Source: Rosellinia necatrix
Lineage: Eukaryota; Ascomycota; Sordariomycetes; Xylariales; Xylariaceae
DNA length: 64,000 nt
NCBI GenBank assembly: GCA_021209875.1
Contig: JAGYVD010000001.1
Span: 5,518,001 to 5,582,000 of the forward strand
Reading direction: 5' to 3'
Positions 12,787 through 24,343 of this stretch are shown here, piece after piece (the stretch's first letter is position 1; each line of letters begins with the position of its first letter). Below the pieces are notes generated by a model. The model saw only the letters and a list, made by a program, of their open reading frames with translations. It ran no database searches and was not told where the DNA came from. Position numbers and translations under genes: made by a program.

Positions 12787-15700
12787 ATGATCCTCCCCCT
12801 CCTCCTCCTTTTCCTGGCGGCTGTATCCGTAAGCATTGCGAGCGGCGCCACTCGTAATGAAGCCCGTAGCCTACGGTTGCCTTTAATAAATAGCGGTTCA
12901 TCTGCTATTGGGGTTCGGAACGATCCCGGATACGGACCCAGCCCTCTGAAGACCAACGCTACGCAGAAACATTATCTCAGCCCCTACACCGTCGAGCGTA
13001 GGTGACCCATTTACTTCTGCAGCTGCTTCATTTGTACTAACTCGAAACATTAAAGTCGCTATTGGCACACCACCACAACTCGTCTACCCTGCTCTCGACT
13101 TGTTCGCAAACAATATATGGGTCAACCCTAATTGTTATGCTGCGGATTCGTTAGAGGCGTGTTGTCGTAATGGGAATTATGACCCTGATGCTTCGACATC
13201 GGCAGAGGGTCTAGATTGCAGTCAGACTTGGGGATTCAGCACGACATACGGAGGAGCTTCTGGCTGCAATATTGTTGACGATGTCCAATTTGCTGGTACG
13301 TGCTACCTCCCTTGTGAACGTCTTTGTCTAAAAGGCAACATTGACATTAACACCACCTCACCAGGCACCGATTTGGGATATATTCAGGTCGGCATTGCGA
13401 ACCAGAGCTGGTCCCAAACAGCCGGTCGAATCGGTCTGGGTTTTGGCTGTCGAGGCGAAGGCGATGCTTCCATCATAGATCGGTTGAAGTCGAAGGATTT
13501 AATCTCTACCCGCCAATTCAGCATAGCTATCGGCGGAGCCAACCCTTACGGAGGCAGCCTCGATGAGCCAGAAGATGCAGACGTCGGCTTCGGTGAACTT
13601 CTCTTCTCAGGCATCAATACCAGGAAATACGCAGGCGAGCTTCGAAGATTACGCTCGCACCCAGGCCCTAACGACGATCCCAGGTAACCAACCACCTCGT
13701 CGCTTCCAGTGTTTTTAATGACAAGAACATGCTGACATTGATATCGGCTAGATACTATACGACCCTCACATCTATAGGTGTCTTTGAGCCAAATGAGTGT
13801 ATATCGTCCTCCGCCAGCGTATCCTCAAGCAATGCCTTCCTCGACTACACCACAATCATCTCATACCTTCCGCGCGACTACATCATTGCCGTCGAAGGTT
13901 ATTTTCCGGATGGGAACTATAATTTTACCGAGGGGTTCTTTCAAGTCCCATGCCGCTACCGAGCTAGGGATGCTTTCATCACGTTCCACTTTGGCACATT
14001 TGTTATCCAGGTCCCCTTCCGAGATTTCATCCTAGAGGTAAGCGGGATATGCTATCTAGGGGCGGTGCAAAACGCAGCAGGCGACGATGTCATCTTGGGC
14101 CAAAGTTTCCTCAGGGCCGCATACGGTAAGTCTATCAACTGCGTGCTCGGTTTTTTTTTTTTTTTTTTCAATCGCTTACTCAACTGGATATAGCTGCCTT
14201 CGATTTGGATGATGAATCCATATACCTGGCCCAATATGAGAATTGCGGCGACAACGTAATTGCCTGGGATTCATCGGCGCCAGAGGAGGATGGCATATGT
14301 GCTTGGAGACCTGCCACTATTCCCGCTTCTTGTTATCCGACTTCGACAACCACGAGTTCCACCCCAACACGGTCCTCCACGACGACACGTTCCACGAGTC
14401 ACTCGACAAGCAACTCAACGAGCCGCTCGGCAACAAGGACAACACACCCAACGACGTCGACAGCCCGCTCGACCACCTCAACGCACCACACGTCGAGGCA
14501 CCACTCGAACACGACAACCAGTCACTCCACAACCCCAACCGGGAGATCGACAAGCAGCTCTACTCGCCACTCGTCAAACCACACTTCCACTCACACATCC
14601 ACCCGTTCCAGAACCTCGACTAGTTCAAGCGCCTCAACTAACTCTACCACCTCCACGCGCTATTCAACAACACGCACCCGAACCAGCGCCAGCACCAGCA
14701 CCAGCACCAGCACCAGCACCAGCACCAGCACCAGCACCAGCACTAGCACTAGCACTAGCACCACCGAGCTCTTCTCCATAACGCCGATCCCAACGCCCCG
14801 CCTCCCAACAACAACAACGACGACATCAACGCGGCGCCCAAGCACAACCCGCCGCCAGACCTCCGGCGCAACAGGCGCCAGCACATCCCGGGCGCCGTGG
14901 TCCACGGGCCTCCTGTCCACGGGCAGCCCCCTATCGTCCGGCAGCCTCCTATCGTCCGGCGTCGGCGGCACGGGCGGCGTCGGCGGCACGGGCGGCGTCG
15001 GCGGCACGGGCGGCATCGGCGGCACGGGCGGCGGCGTCAGCGGCGGCGGCGGATCGTCGACCTTCTCCGCGCCGCCGTTCTCATGGAGCAACGCGTCCTT
15101 CACAGCGACGGCGTCCGGCGGCACGGGGCGCGTGCCGCCGCAGCCCACCATCACCATCACCACTCCCACCTCCACCTCCACCCCCACCGCGGCCGAAATC
15201 TCGTCGTTCGCGCTGACGTCCGTCCCCGCGTCGAGTAGTAGTAGCAGTTCGAGTTCGAGTTCGAGTTCGAGTTCGAGTCGGACTCGCACGCGGTCAGGGG
15301 GCCCGGCGACGCCGTCGCTTGAGCGGGAGCCCGTGGTGGTTCAACAGGGGCAGGAGCAGGAGCAGGAGAAGACGGTGTTGGTGACTGTGACGGTGCGCGC
15401 GGAGCCCCTCCTGACGACGGAGACGACGACGGAAACAGAAACGAAAACGGCGACGGTGTTCATGCCTAGCCCCATCACGGTGCCCGCGGGGGCGTGCGGG
15501 GTGTGTCCGAACGCGGGCGCGGGGGGGACCATTACGCGCAGCAGCGGTAGGGCCACGAGCACCAGCGAGACGTCGACTTGTCTGTCGGGGGCGTCTGCCG
15601 TCACAGTCACGGTTCACAGGACTCTGACGATCAGCGACTGCAGCAGTAGCAGTAGCAGCAGCAGCAGTAGCTGCAGTGATGGCGCGGCGGGGGGCGTATA

Positions 15701-15896
15701 CCGCCACGCTAGAGGACGCGGGGGAGTAGCTGAGGACTCGGCGTGCCGGGCATCTTGCGGTGTCCGTCGCTCGGAGTTCGAGGGGGAGTGGGGGTTCCCG
15801 GCCCCGGAGGGGAAATCATACCGCATGATGGGCATTATCACACGAGGGAGGAGGAGGGAGGAGATCCTATGGTTGAATAGGGGGGAGACTGCTTAA
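12787..15896 (+). CDS. Secreted pepsin-like (A1) aspartic protease homologue with degenerate active site and long Ser/Thr/Gly tail
   Basis: Starts with a clear signal peptide (MILPLLLLFLAAVSV). Segments read 12787-13295, 13365-13683, 13752-14125 and 14194-15896, with introns of 69, 68 and 68 bp. An A1-peptidase fold is recognisable: IGTPPQ followed by LDLFANNIWV at the first catalytic Asp, GRIGLGFG, LLFSGI, LDYTTIISYLP at the second, and VILGQSFLRAAY near the domain end. Both Asp residues remain, but the D-T/S-G triads read D-L-F and D-Y-T, so peptidase activity is doubtful. The remaining 560 or so residues are low complexity: (ST)n, GVGGTG repeats, poly-Ser and Pro runs, like a mucin or cell-wall stalk. 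No GPI signal or membrane segment is evident at the end. The first segment carries one base too many for the downstream frame; a C run at 12981-12984 is the likely place, although an unseen intron between 12900 and 13020 would also fit. The extreme C-terminus is uncertain. Confidence 0.75.
14684..14763 (+). repeat. AGCACC hexamer repeat coding for (Ser-Thr)n
   Basis: Near-perfect tandem hexamers (AGCACC, with AGCACT at the end) inside the last exon of the protease-like gene. Each unit adds Ser-Thr without changing frame, so length may vary between strains. Confidence 0.85.
14958..15036 (+). repeat. 18-bp GC-rich tandem repeat coding for GVGGTG
   Basis: About four copies of an 18-bp unit (GGCGTCGGCGGCACGGGC) lie in frame in the tail of the protease-like gene, giving a flexible glycine-rich segment. 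Confidence 0.85.
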
Positions 15897-18173
15897 CTAC
15901 TATGGGACTTTTTTTTTTTTTTTTTTCCCCTTACCCTGATTTTTTCCCCTTTCGAGATTGTAGGACTCGTTTCCCCTTTCTATTTACACTATTCATCCAC
16001 TATTCATCTACTATCCATCCACTTACGGGATATCTCCTGACGTCCTCGTCCCTCCTCGACAGCGTCCTTTTTTTTTTTTTTTTTTTATGTTTATTTTCAC
16101 CCTATCCGATGTAAGGCCACTAATAATCGAGATATTCAATTTGAAACAGCTCTCGCCCGAGGAGGTTCGCTCTCACGTGTTTGACTCGGTAACATTTGTG
16201 CATGTATGTATGTATCTCGCCTGTCTTGTCCTTCGAGGTCGACGGCGAGATGATTGGTGGCACTTGACATGCATGTTCGGGATTGTGCATGAGGATGTGG
16301 AGCCCGCGGGTCGCTTCATAGGGACCAACCAGCTGCCCTGGCCAGTGCCAGTGGGCAGAGACTGGAGTACATATGCAATGTACCTAGGTAGTCGTAGTAG
16401 TGCAGGCTACACCACATGAGGACTTGCACATTGGAGTAGGTAGTATACTGGACAGGTAGCAAGTAGTAGCAGTAGTAGTGGCATCTGGGGATCTAAATGC
16501 CGTGTTGCGAAAGTTTGGAGAGGCGGAGAATCCTAGTCTGATCCTCTCAATGCTTGGTACTTATTGTCATTCCAAACCGGCTGGTGTACAGTACTCGTTC
16601 ATTTCTCTCATTTCTCTCATTTCTTTCTTTTGTTATTTTTCATTTTTCACCCATGCCTGCTAATCCCACCAAGGGGTTACGAATTGGCCATCTTATTGGC
16701 TATTCCGGCTCCCTATCGTGTTGTGTGCTGACTCGGATTCATAAAGGGTAGTAGAACTTGGCAAAGTTGCATTACTGCCGGCCGGCCGGTGTGCAGCGTA
16801 CCCGGGTACTTACCGAGATACGTGTGGGGCCACCACACTAACGTGTACGAGGTTAAACGAGGTCAAACGAAGCTGTGTTTGAGCCCTCTGTGATATGTAC
16901 TTACTACGTATGTATGTATCTCTTTTCTCACTAACATGATAAATTGATAATACACAGACACGAACCGTCAAGTATGGGACTTAAATGAGACAAAACAGAT
17001 TCAAGAGTGACAAGCTAACGGTCATTATGCATGTGTGAAGCCCAAAGCAGTTCGTAATTATTCGTAATTATTCACCAGAAATTTGGGGATTTGGTAAAGC
17101 GAATGCTTCGCTGGAAGAGTCTCGGCTTGCGGGATAAAGTGATAGACAGTATTATGTAGTGTATGCAGGACGGGGTCTTGAGAGACTCCGGGCTTGTACT
17201 GTATCATATACGAGGCCAGGGTCTAATCAGACTAATTGATCTCCCGAAGCAAAAACGAAGGTTTAACCGAGGGGTATTTCCAAATAAACAGAAATATGCG
17301 GTACTGCGAACTGAGTCGTCTCTGGGCATTTGGTTAGTGCAACGGCACATCAGTGGACACATTGGATCTCGTGACAGGGCCGTCCAGGCATCTTCGGGTG
17401 CCCTACGCTAGGTATGTCTAGGCATGTCTAGGTATGTACGAAGTGAGTTGCATGTGTATGTACATACCCAGGTGGTTATATCATAACATGGCCCTCGATG
17501 CCGCCAATTGGATGCTTCGAACCCTGCAGCCGTAACCGTTCCAGGCCGGGCGGCACATGCACCAGCACTTTACGGATGATGTAAGTGCCGGCGAGACGTT
17601 TACGTCGTCATATGCCCGTCTCCATCGTCCCCATCGTCGAATCAGATCACATACCCGCACGCTTGCCGTTCAAGAATGAGAGGGGCAAGTGGTTTTTATA
17701 CCATAATTATGCAATTACAAACGCTGCCAACGCTCCGGTCCAATAGCACTCTTCGGATTAGGTACCACTCAACGTCCTTGAAGCAACTCATAGCACAGGG
17801 CAGGAGGAGAAGCCCACTGGCAGCTATGGTATGTTATTCGAATTCAAGTCTGTTACTGTATTCCATGAAGGGGTCCTGGCTTAGACGCGGCAGCCAAGTC
17901 GTCGTCTCCACACGCGACTCCAGCTGGACACAGCACAGCACAGCACAGCACTGCACTACGATGACGACGACCATGTCTATTAACCTGAACGGTCTTGTAA
18001 CGTTCCGAAGCGATAGTTATGCTTACATGGATTAGCAAGGAAAAAAAAAAAAGGGTAATGGCTACTGTGGAAACACAGCCCACCCATGAGAATAAATATC
18101 ACGCAGGCCCTACCGTCCATCGTTCAACACAACGGTTGATGTCTCACTTCGTTATCGACCGGCTTTAGTAAAC
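15897..18173. other. Intergenic, no gene seen
   Basis: This is 2.3 kb of spacer with two poly-T tracts (about 15908-15926 and 16068-16086), a TACCTAGGTA palindrome at 16381-16390 and a CACAG-type repeat near 17931-17950. Open frames on both strands are short and match nothing I recognise. No tRNA-like A/B box pair was found. Confidence 0.55.
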
Positions 18174-20151
18174 ATGGAGTCCATACGGAATCTCATGCCC
18201 GAGGGCTTGCCTATGTCTCTGCAGGTCGTCGGCGCCACCGTGCTGCTCGGCATCGTCTACACCTTTTACACGATGCGGCAGCAGAGGGCGTGGCCCGCCT
18301 TCCCCCCTTATCAGCGTCCGCGGGAAAGGTCCGAGGAAGAGCTGGATGCTCCACAGCAAGGAGGTGCTGAGTGAAGGCTCCAAGGTAAAAAAAAAAAACT
18401 CGATACGGCATTCGCACTCACACTACTTATCTACCCTGCCTTACTTTACCCTTTATCCGTCTGTCTGAGCGTTCGTGGCTGAAACCAAAAACCTTCTCCC
18501 CCCCCCTTGGGTTTAGATCAACGGACCGTTCCAGATCATGACGGGCACGGGGCCCAAGATTGTCCTGCCCAACCGATACGCCGACGAGATCCGCAACTTG
18601 CCGGAGCTCAACTTCCCCAAGGCCTTTATCTTCGTAAGAACACCCCCCCTCCCCCACTCCCGGCCCGACCAGCCAGGGGAGCTATGACTGACGAGCGGGC
18701 AAGGACTTCTTCGTGAACTACCCGGGCTTCGAGGCGCACAAGCAGAGCATGACGCACGACTTCCTGCTGCGGGACACGGTGCGCATCAAGCTGACGCAGT
18801 CGCTCGGCCTGGTGACGGGTGACCTGGTGGACGAGACGATCGCGACGGTGGACGACGTCTTCGGCGGCAAGGGCACGGGCGAGGGCACGGGCGAGGAGGG
18901 CGGCAAGGGCGAGGAGGGCGGCAAGGGCGAGTGGGCGACGCGGATGATCCGCGACGACCTGCTCGAGGTGGTGGCGCGGGTGTCGTCGCGGGTGTTCCTG
19001 GGGGCGGGGCTCTGCCGGAACCGGCGGTGGCTGGACATCGCCAAGACGTTCACGGTGGACACGTTCGCGCTGACGTTCCTGATGCGGATGGCGCCGGCGC
19101 CGCTGCGGCCGCTGGCGTACCTGGTGCTGCCGCACTCGGCGCGGCTGCGGCGGTCGGTGCGGGACGCGCACGACATGATCGTCCCCGAGGTGGCGCGCCG
19201 CAAGGCCGCCGTGGACGCCGCGCGCGCGGCCGGCGAGAAGCCGCCCAAGGTCGCCGACACCATCGGCTGGATGTACGACGTCGCCAAGGGCGAGGACCTC
19301 GACTTCGTCTCCGGCCAGCTCTCCCTCACCATGGCCGCCATCCACACCACCACCGAGAGCACCTGCCGCGCCCTCCTCGACGTCTGCGCCCACCCCGAGG
19401 TCGTCCAGATGCTGCGCGACGAGATCGTCGAGGTCGTCGGCCGCGAGGGCTGGGCCAAGACCACGCTCTACAAGCTCCGGCTGATGGACAGCTTCCTGAA
19501 GGAGAGCCAGCGGGTGTCGCCGCTCGGCGCGCGTAAGTTCTAACCAACTCCTCCTCCTCCTCCTCCTTTTTTCCTTCTCCTCTCCTTCTCCTCTCCTCTC
19601 CTTTCCTCCTCCTCCCCTTTCCCCCCATTTTCTCCATCCTCCACTTCGTAGCATCCCCCTCCCCTCCCCCCCCCCTTCTTCCCCCCGCGCGCGCTAACTT
19701 ACGCGCGTCCCAAAAAAAGTGTCGATGAACCGGTACGTGGAGAAGACGATCACGCTGTCGGACGGGCTGTCGCTGCCGAAGGGGTCGCGGATCTGCGTGC
19801 TGGGCGACTTCGCGAACCCGGAGGTGTACCCGGACCCGGGGGCGGTTCGACGCCGCGCGGTTCGCCAAGAAGCGGCTCGAGCCGGGCCAGGAGAACGGCT
19901 GGCAGTTCGTGACGACGAGCGCGGCGCACCTCAACTTCGGCCACGGCGAGCACGCCTGCCCCGGGCGCTTCTTCGCCGCCAACGAGATCAAGATCATCCT
20001 CTGCCACCTCCTGCTCAAGTACGACTGGCGCTTCGTCCCGGGCCTCCCCGAGCCCGAGCCCCGCGCCTTCGAGGGCACCATGGCCGTCCGCCCCGACACC
20101 CAGATCCAGGCCTGCCGCCGGAAGCCCGAGATCGACCTCGACGCGCTATGA
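18174..20151 (+). CDS. Cytochrome P450 monooxygenase, interrupted by two +1 shifts
   Basis: A microsomal class II P450. The N-terminal anchor (residues about 13-32, LQVVGATVLLGIVYTFY) is followed by P450 segments in exons 18174-18384, 18517-18633, 18704-19532 and 19720-20151. Visible marks are the I-helix stretch AAIHTTTEST, the K-helix ExxR (ESQR), and the haem-binding loop FGHGEHACPG at 19936-19965 with its Cys ligand. It resembles fungal ent-kaurene-oxidase-like P450s by the MTGTGPKIVLP and DFFVNYPGFE blocks; the substrate cannot be told. The frame is broken twice: by one surplus base in the six-C run at 18302-18307 and one in the five-G run at 19838-19842. Splice phases agree only if each run is one base shorter. 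Either this is a recent pseudogene or the consensus has homopolymer errors. The gene is GC-rich with strong C/G at third positions. No other secondary-metabolism gene is nearby. Confidence 0.82.
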
Positions 20152-22235
20152 GTGCCGTCCGGAGCGGAGGGCATGGGCGTGTGTGTGTAAGAGTTTTCGG
20201 TCAGATTGTGTTGGATTGGAATGGGTGCTTTTGGGGGGGTTGTTGGGTTGTTGGGTTTTACTGGAGAGATTCATCTCACCAAAGATTTGTGACAAGAGTT
20301 CTGAGGCCTATTGCCAAGCATCGCGCTTGTAGGTTGATAATCTCGACGTTTAAAGTCTTGCCTCCGATCGTCTAATTTCCAACTCTGTCTCGGCAATTAC
20401 CAAATCGCCGCAGCTTCACGGCAGTCTTGTGATATGAATCCTCAGGGTCTACGTCGACCGCTTACCTATGGCATATTTTAGTATATAGTTATAGCATCTG
20501 CGTTTCACTTCTGCTTGGCCGCCAGGCAGGGCTCGACGTTTTCAAGGATGTAACAGGCCCTTGTGTCTATCGTGCTGCCCAAGTGTTCATTAATAATTGC
20601 TTCGTGAGACGAGAAATGATGCCCCTTTGCTGTGCCACATCCCATTAAACGGACTTTCCCGACCTGGTAACTCGAAAGACTCTCTACGCTAGACTTGCTA
20701 GCCTGCTCACACTCCACTTGGTTATAGCCATGTGGTTCTGTATGGATATGGAGAAGGAACTTTTTTTTTCCCAGCTCACGTCTGCTTCCCCCCCACCAGT
20801 AAGATGACGATTACCTATTTTCTTTTTCCCGCCTCTTTTTTACTCCATCCCCATCCCACGTGCGATTATACTGTAGTGTAGCACCCGGCATACCAGCATC
20901 CGAATTGCTCGATGGTGCAGATGCATGTCAGACTGGGATGGGAACCCGCCAAGCCTGGGGGGGCAAATGGGTGGATGTTGCTAAAGGTCGACGCGGGACC
21001 GAGTAGTTCGTCTCCCGCGCGACGCTATCGATCGCGTAGTGGGTGGACGCCTGACTCTTATAGTCGAGGAAGTAGAGTCGAAGACATGTCAGGCACTCGC
21101 ACCAGAAGAATACGTCAGGCCAACCGAGATCTCCGGATCTATACTGCATTAACATTGACACGAGGTTGGAGAGCAAGGGGTGGAGGCGGTCTTGGCGCTG
21201 TCAGCGGCCATCAGCCTCCGTATAGCGGACAGCCGACAGGACAGGGCAGGGGAGGAAGCAATACCGTACCAGTATGCTGGTACCGGGAGGTCGGCAATCC
21301 CGGTAGGGGATGCACTATGTCGCGAGAAGCTGACGTCCTAACTAGCAACTTACTACGGTATGGAATGTGATTAATCTTGTTACGGGGAGCCAAGTTCTGA
21401 TTCAGAGGTTCAGAAGGACAATTACGGATTAGGCTGACATGGTTCCTTGGATCCGAATCCTTCGCCACGGACCAGCCTACAGTACCTAAGCCTGCCTAAA
21501 GTGCTGACTTAGTGCCCAGATATTTACTATCATAACCGCAGGCTGAATGTCTCAGATAATAGGGGCTAAAAAGATATGTTAGCCATGGCGGTTCCGCTAC
21601 CTATTTGTTCACTGAATATGGCTCCGAAGTGAGACCAACCAGAGCTAAACAGGTAGCATCCGGGACAAATTTGATATTATACGGATTAGTTTTCCATAGG
21701 TGTACTATTCTTAGTCAGGGTCCAGTGCACCCATACGGTCCAATTGAAGTTATCAAATTACATGGGGGGTGGGATTCCTCGACGATCCTAGCCTAGTATA
21801 GATCACATTCTTGAACAAAACGGGGTATAGCTTCCTTGTACCAATGTCTCTAGAATAGCTCTGCTTACACCACTGTAGAAGGGGGGGGGGCTCGAAGGAG
21901 AATCATATTTCCTTCCAATTCAGCGGTCAGTAGATTCGCTTTCAGTAAACATAAAGCCGTACGAATATACAATCTGTTCGAGGCTCCCCCAGATCAGTAT
22001 TGTACGGGATCCCGCCGATCATAATGGTTCTTAGAGGGTAAGTAGCCAGTTAGTTTATTTTTTTTAGTGTGGTGTGTATGTGTGTCTGTGTGTGTTTTTT
22101 TTTTTTTTCCTTTTTGTTGTTGTTATCATCTCAGCGGCTGAAGCTGGGGGATCGCGCGCACGCCAGTACCTAGAGCAGCTCGAATTGGATAACCCAACTC
22201 ACTCGCTTTAAAACTTTTTAGGTTTTCTATTTCAG
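20152..22235. other. Intergenic plus unresolved 5' end of the XPG-like gene
   Basis: No gene is supported here. A frame at 20912-21370 (plus) matches nothing known to me. The 5' exon of the downstream XPG-like gene should lie in the last 300 bp; an ATG at 22024 is followed closely by a perfect GTAAGT donor, but no acceptor phase I tried joins it in frame to 22236. Confidence 0.5.
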
Positions 22236-22611
22236 AGACAGGGGCAGCCCAGACACGATCAATTCCGGAATGGTCAACGAAGCATTTCGAAGCCACCGGG
22301 CAGCCCCTCCGCATCGCCATTGACCAGGCCAATTGGTGGTATCGGAACATCACGGCCGAGAAAGATGCCGAAATCAAGTCAAGTATGCCTGCCAAAACGT
22401 AGCCCCCCTTATCGTCGTGATGAGACGTCCGCTAACAACGCCCGCCAGAAACTCCGGGTTCTCACCCGAGGGAAAAACGGATAAGTAAGTTGATTCCATC
22501 GCCAACGTGTGAACAGCTAGGCAGGGTCCGTAGAGGGTCATAAAGTAGTTCAATGGATCCGCCAGGGGCCAAGGGCTTCCAATGAGACGCGCTTCCGCCG
22601 TCATCATCATC

Positions 22612-22642
<31 letters not shown>

Positions 22643-23767
22643 ATGCTAACGACGGGCATAGTGGAACGGATAATCTACCTGCTGCGGATGAACGTGCAGC
22701 TCCTGTTCGTGTTCGACGGGCCGGACAAGCCGCCGAAGCAGTGGCCCGGGGAGTACAGCTACGGGGAGGCGAATATCCGGCTGCTGAAGGAGCTGCTGGA
22801 CCAGCTCGGGGTGCCGCGGCACGACGCGCCGGGCGAGGCGGCGGCCGAGTGCGTGCGGCTGGAGGCGCTCGGGCTGGTGGACGCCACGTGGACGGACAAC
22901 ACGGACGCGCTCATGTTCGGCGGCAGCCCGACGCTGGTGCGCTTCCACCCGCGGCGGCCCGAGGGCGACCAGTTCAAGGGCACGGGGGGCGCGGTGTCGG
23001 TGTGCCGGGCGGCCGACGTGGCCGAGCGCGCGGGCCTGACGCGCGAGTGGTTCCTGAGCTACGCGACGCTCGTCGGGTGCGCGTACACGAGCGGGCTCGA
23101 CGGCTTCGACGCCGGCCGCTTCTACCGCTTCGCCCGGCACGGCTGCTTCCAGGCGTCGGCGAACCTGCTGGCGGCCGCGGTCGAGACGCCGCTGGTGCTC
23201 AGCAAGTGGCGCATCGTCGTGCGCGGCATCGTCGCCACCACCTTCGCCGACGACGAGGGCGTCGCCGCCCCGCCCCGGTCCTTCCCGGACCTCGCCGTCC
23301 TCAAGGGCTGCGCCCACCCGGCCGTCTCCCCCGACGACGTCCTCCGCGACCTCCCCTGCCTGCGCGCCGGCTGGTTCCGCCCCTACGGCCCCGACATGCT
23401 CTCCCGCTACCGCTTCCTCCTGAGCAACTTCAACACCCAGATCCACGAGAGCTGGGTCGCCCGCGACCTCGTGCCCATCGAGCTCAACCACCGCCTGCGC
23501 GAGACCCCCGCCACCCCCGCCGGCCGCGCCGCGAACCGCCCGCTCGGCATCGCCCCGCGGCGCTGGCCGACGAAGCGCCGGAACTCGACCGTCGACACCA
23601 TCACTGTCGACCCGCTGAAGGTGCTCCCGGAGCTGCTGGACGCCTTCCCCTCGGAGATGTACCGCGTCGCCGGCGGCGTCCGCGTCCGGATCGAGCCGCC
23701 CGTCTTCCGCCCCGAGGAGGTGGAGCTGCTCGACTGCGTGCTGCAGCGCGGGTTGCTAGAGAGCGAG

Positions 23768-23800
<33 letters not shown>

Positions 23801-24343
23801 TCCAAGCCGCCACCGCCACCAACCCCGGTAACGCTGAGCCGGGACGTGGCGAAGAGGCGGCCGCCGGTGCCGCCGCCTAAGAGCGATCGCGGGAGGAGTC
23901 TCCAGGCGCCGACGACGCCCTCGCCCTCGCCCTCGCCCCCGCCCTCGGCGGCGGCGACGGCGACGGCGAGCAAGCTGGCGACCAAGCGGCTGTTCAACCC
24001 GGAGCGGCCGCAGAAGGGCGGGCTCCCCGTCCTGCCGCCCATCAACACGCACCTGCCCTTGCCCCTGCACAACATCGACACCACCAGCAGCCCGACCTGC
24101 ATCACCTTCCACGAGGGCCTGACCCTCCCCGGCGAGCTCGACTGGCACAACCCGCCCCTGACCAGCCCGCTGCCCGCCAGCCCGCTGCTCCCCGTCAGCC
24201 GCCGCGCCAGCGCCCTCGCCGGCCAGCTCTCCGGCCCCGAGTACGCCCGGAGGCGGAGCGTCGCCATCACCGCCCCGCTCCCCATCTTGAAGCAGCCCGC
24301 CTGGGACCATTCCGCCATCGTCCATCTGCCCGACTTGGACTGA
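22236..24343 (+). CDS. XPG/GEN1-like nuclease-fold protein, catalytic acids degenerate; N-terminus unresolved
   Basis: Exons 22236-22382, 22449-22484 and 22662-24343 join in frame and give an XPG N-region (PLRIAIDQANWWYRN, then LLFVFDGPDKPPKQ) followed by an XPG I-region (APGEAAAEC, then a DALMFGG turn) and a helix-hairpin-like part. This is the layout of Rad2/XPG, and most like GEN1/Yen1 Holliday-junction resolvases, where metal-binding acids cut DNA. Here Asp of AID, Asp of FDG and the first Glu of GEAAAEC remain. The second I-region Glu is Ala, the first Asp of the next pair is Asn (TDNTD), and the GCDY/GSDY Asp is Ala (GCAY). Cleavage is therefore unlikely. The C-terminal 200 residues are low complexity (poly-Ser from a TCG run near 23771, Pro-rich). 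The N-terminal exon is not resolved; the true start lies upstream of 22236. It converges with the LRR gene. Confidence 0.8.
22594..22643. repeat. CAT/ATC trinucleotide repeat in an intron
   Basis: A (CAT)n run, interrupted by ACC, lies in the 177 bp intron before the large exon of the XPG-like gene. Confidence 0.8.

Noticed and set aside
18626..19654. 342-codon minus-strand frame across the P450
   Set aside because: Arg/His/Pro/Ala-rich antisense shadow of a GC-rich P450 exon.
22024..22037. ATG GTT CTT AGA GG followed by GTAAGT as first exon of the XPG-like gene
   Set aside because: No acceptor tried joins it in frame to 22236 without a stop, so the start was left open.
22646..23491. 281-codon minus-strand frame within the XPG-like gene
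   Set aside because: Antisense shadow produced by high third-position GC; no domain.
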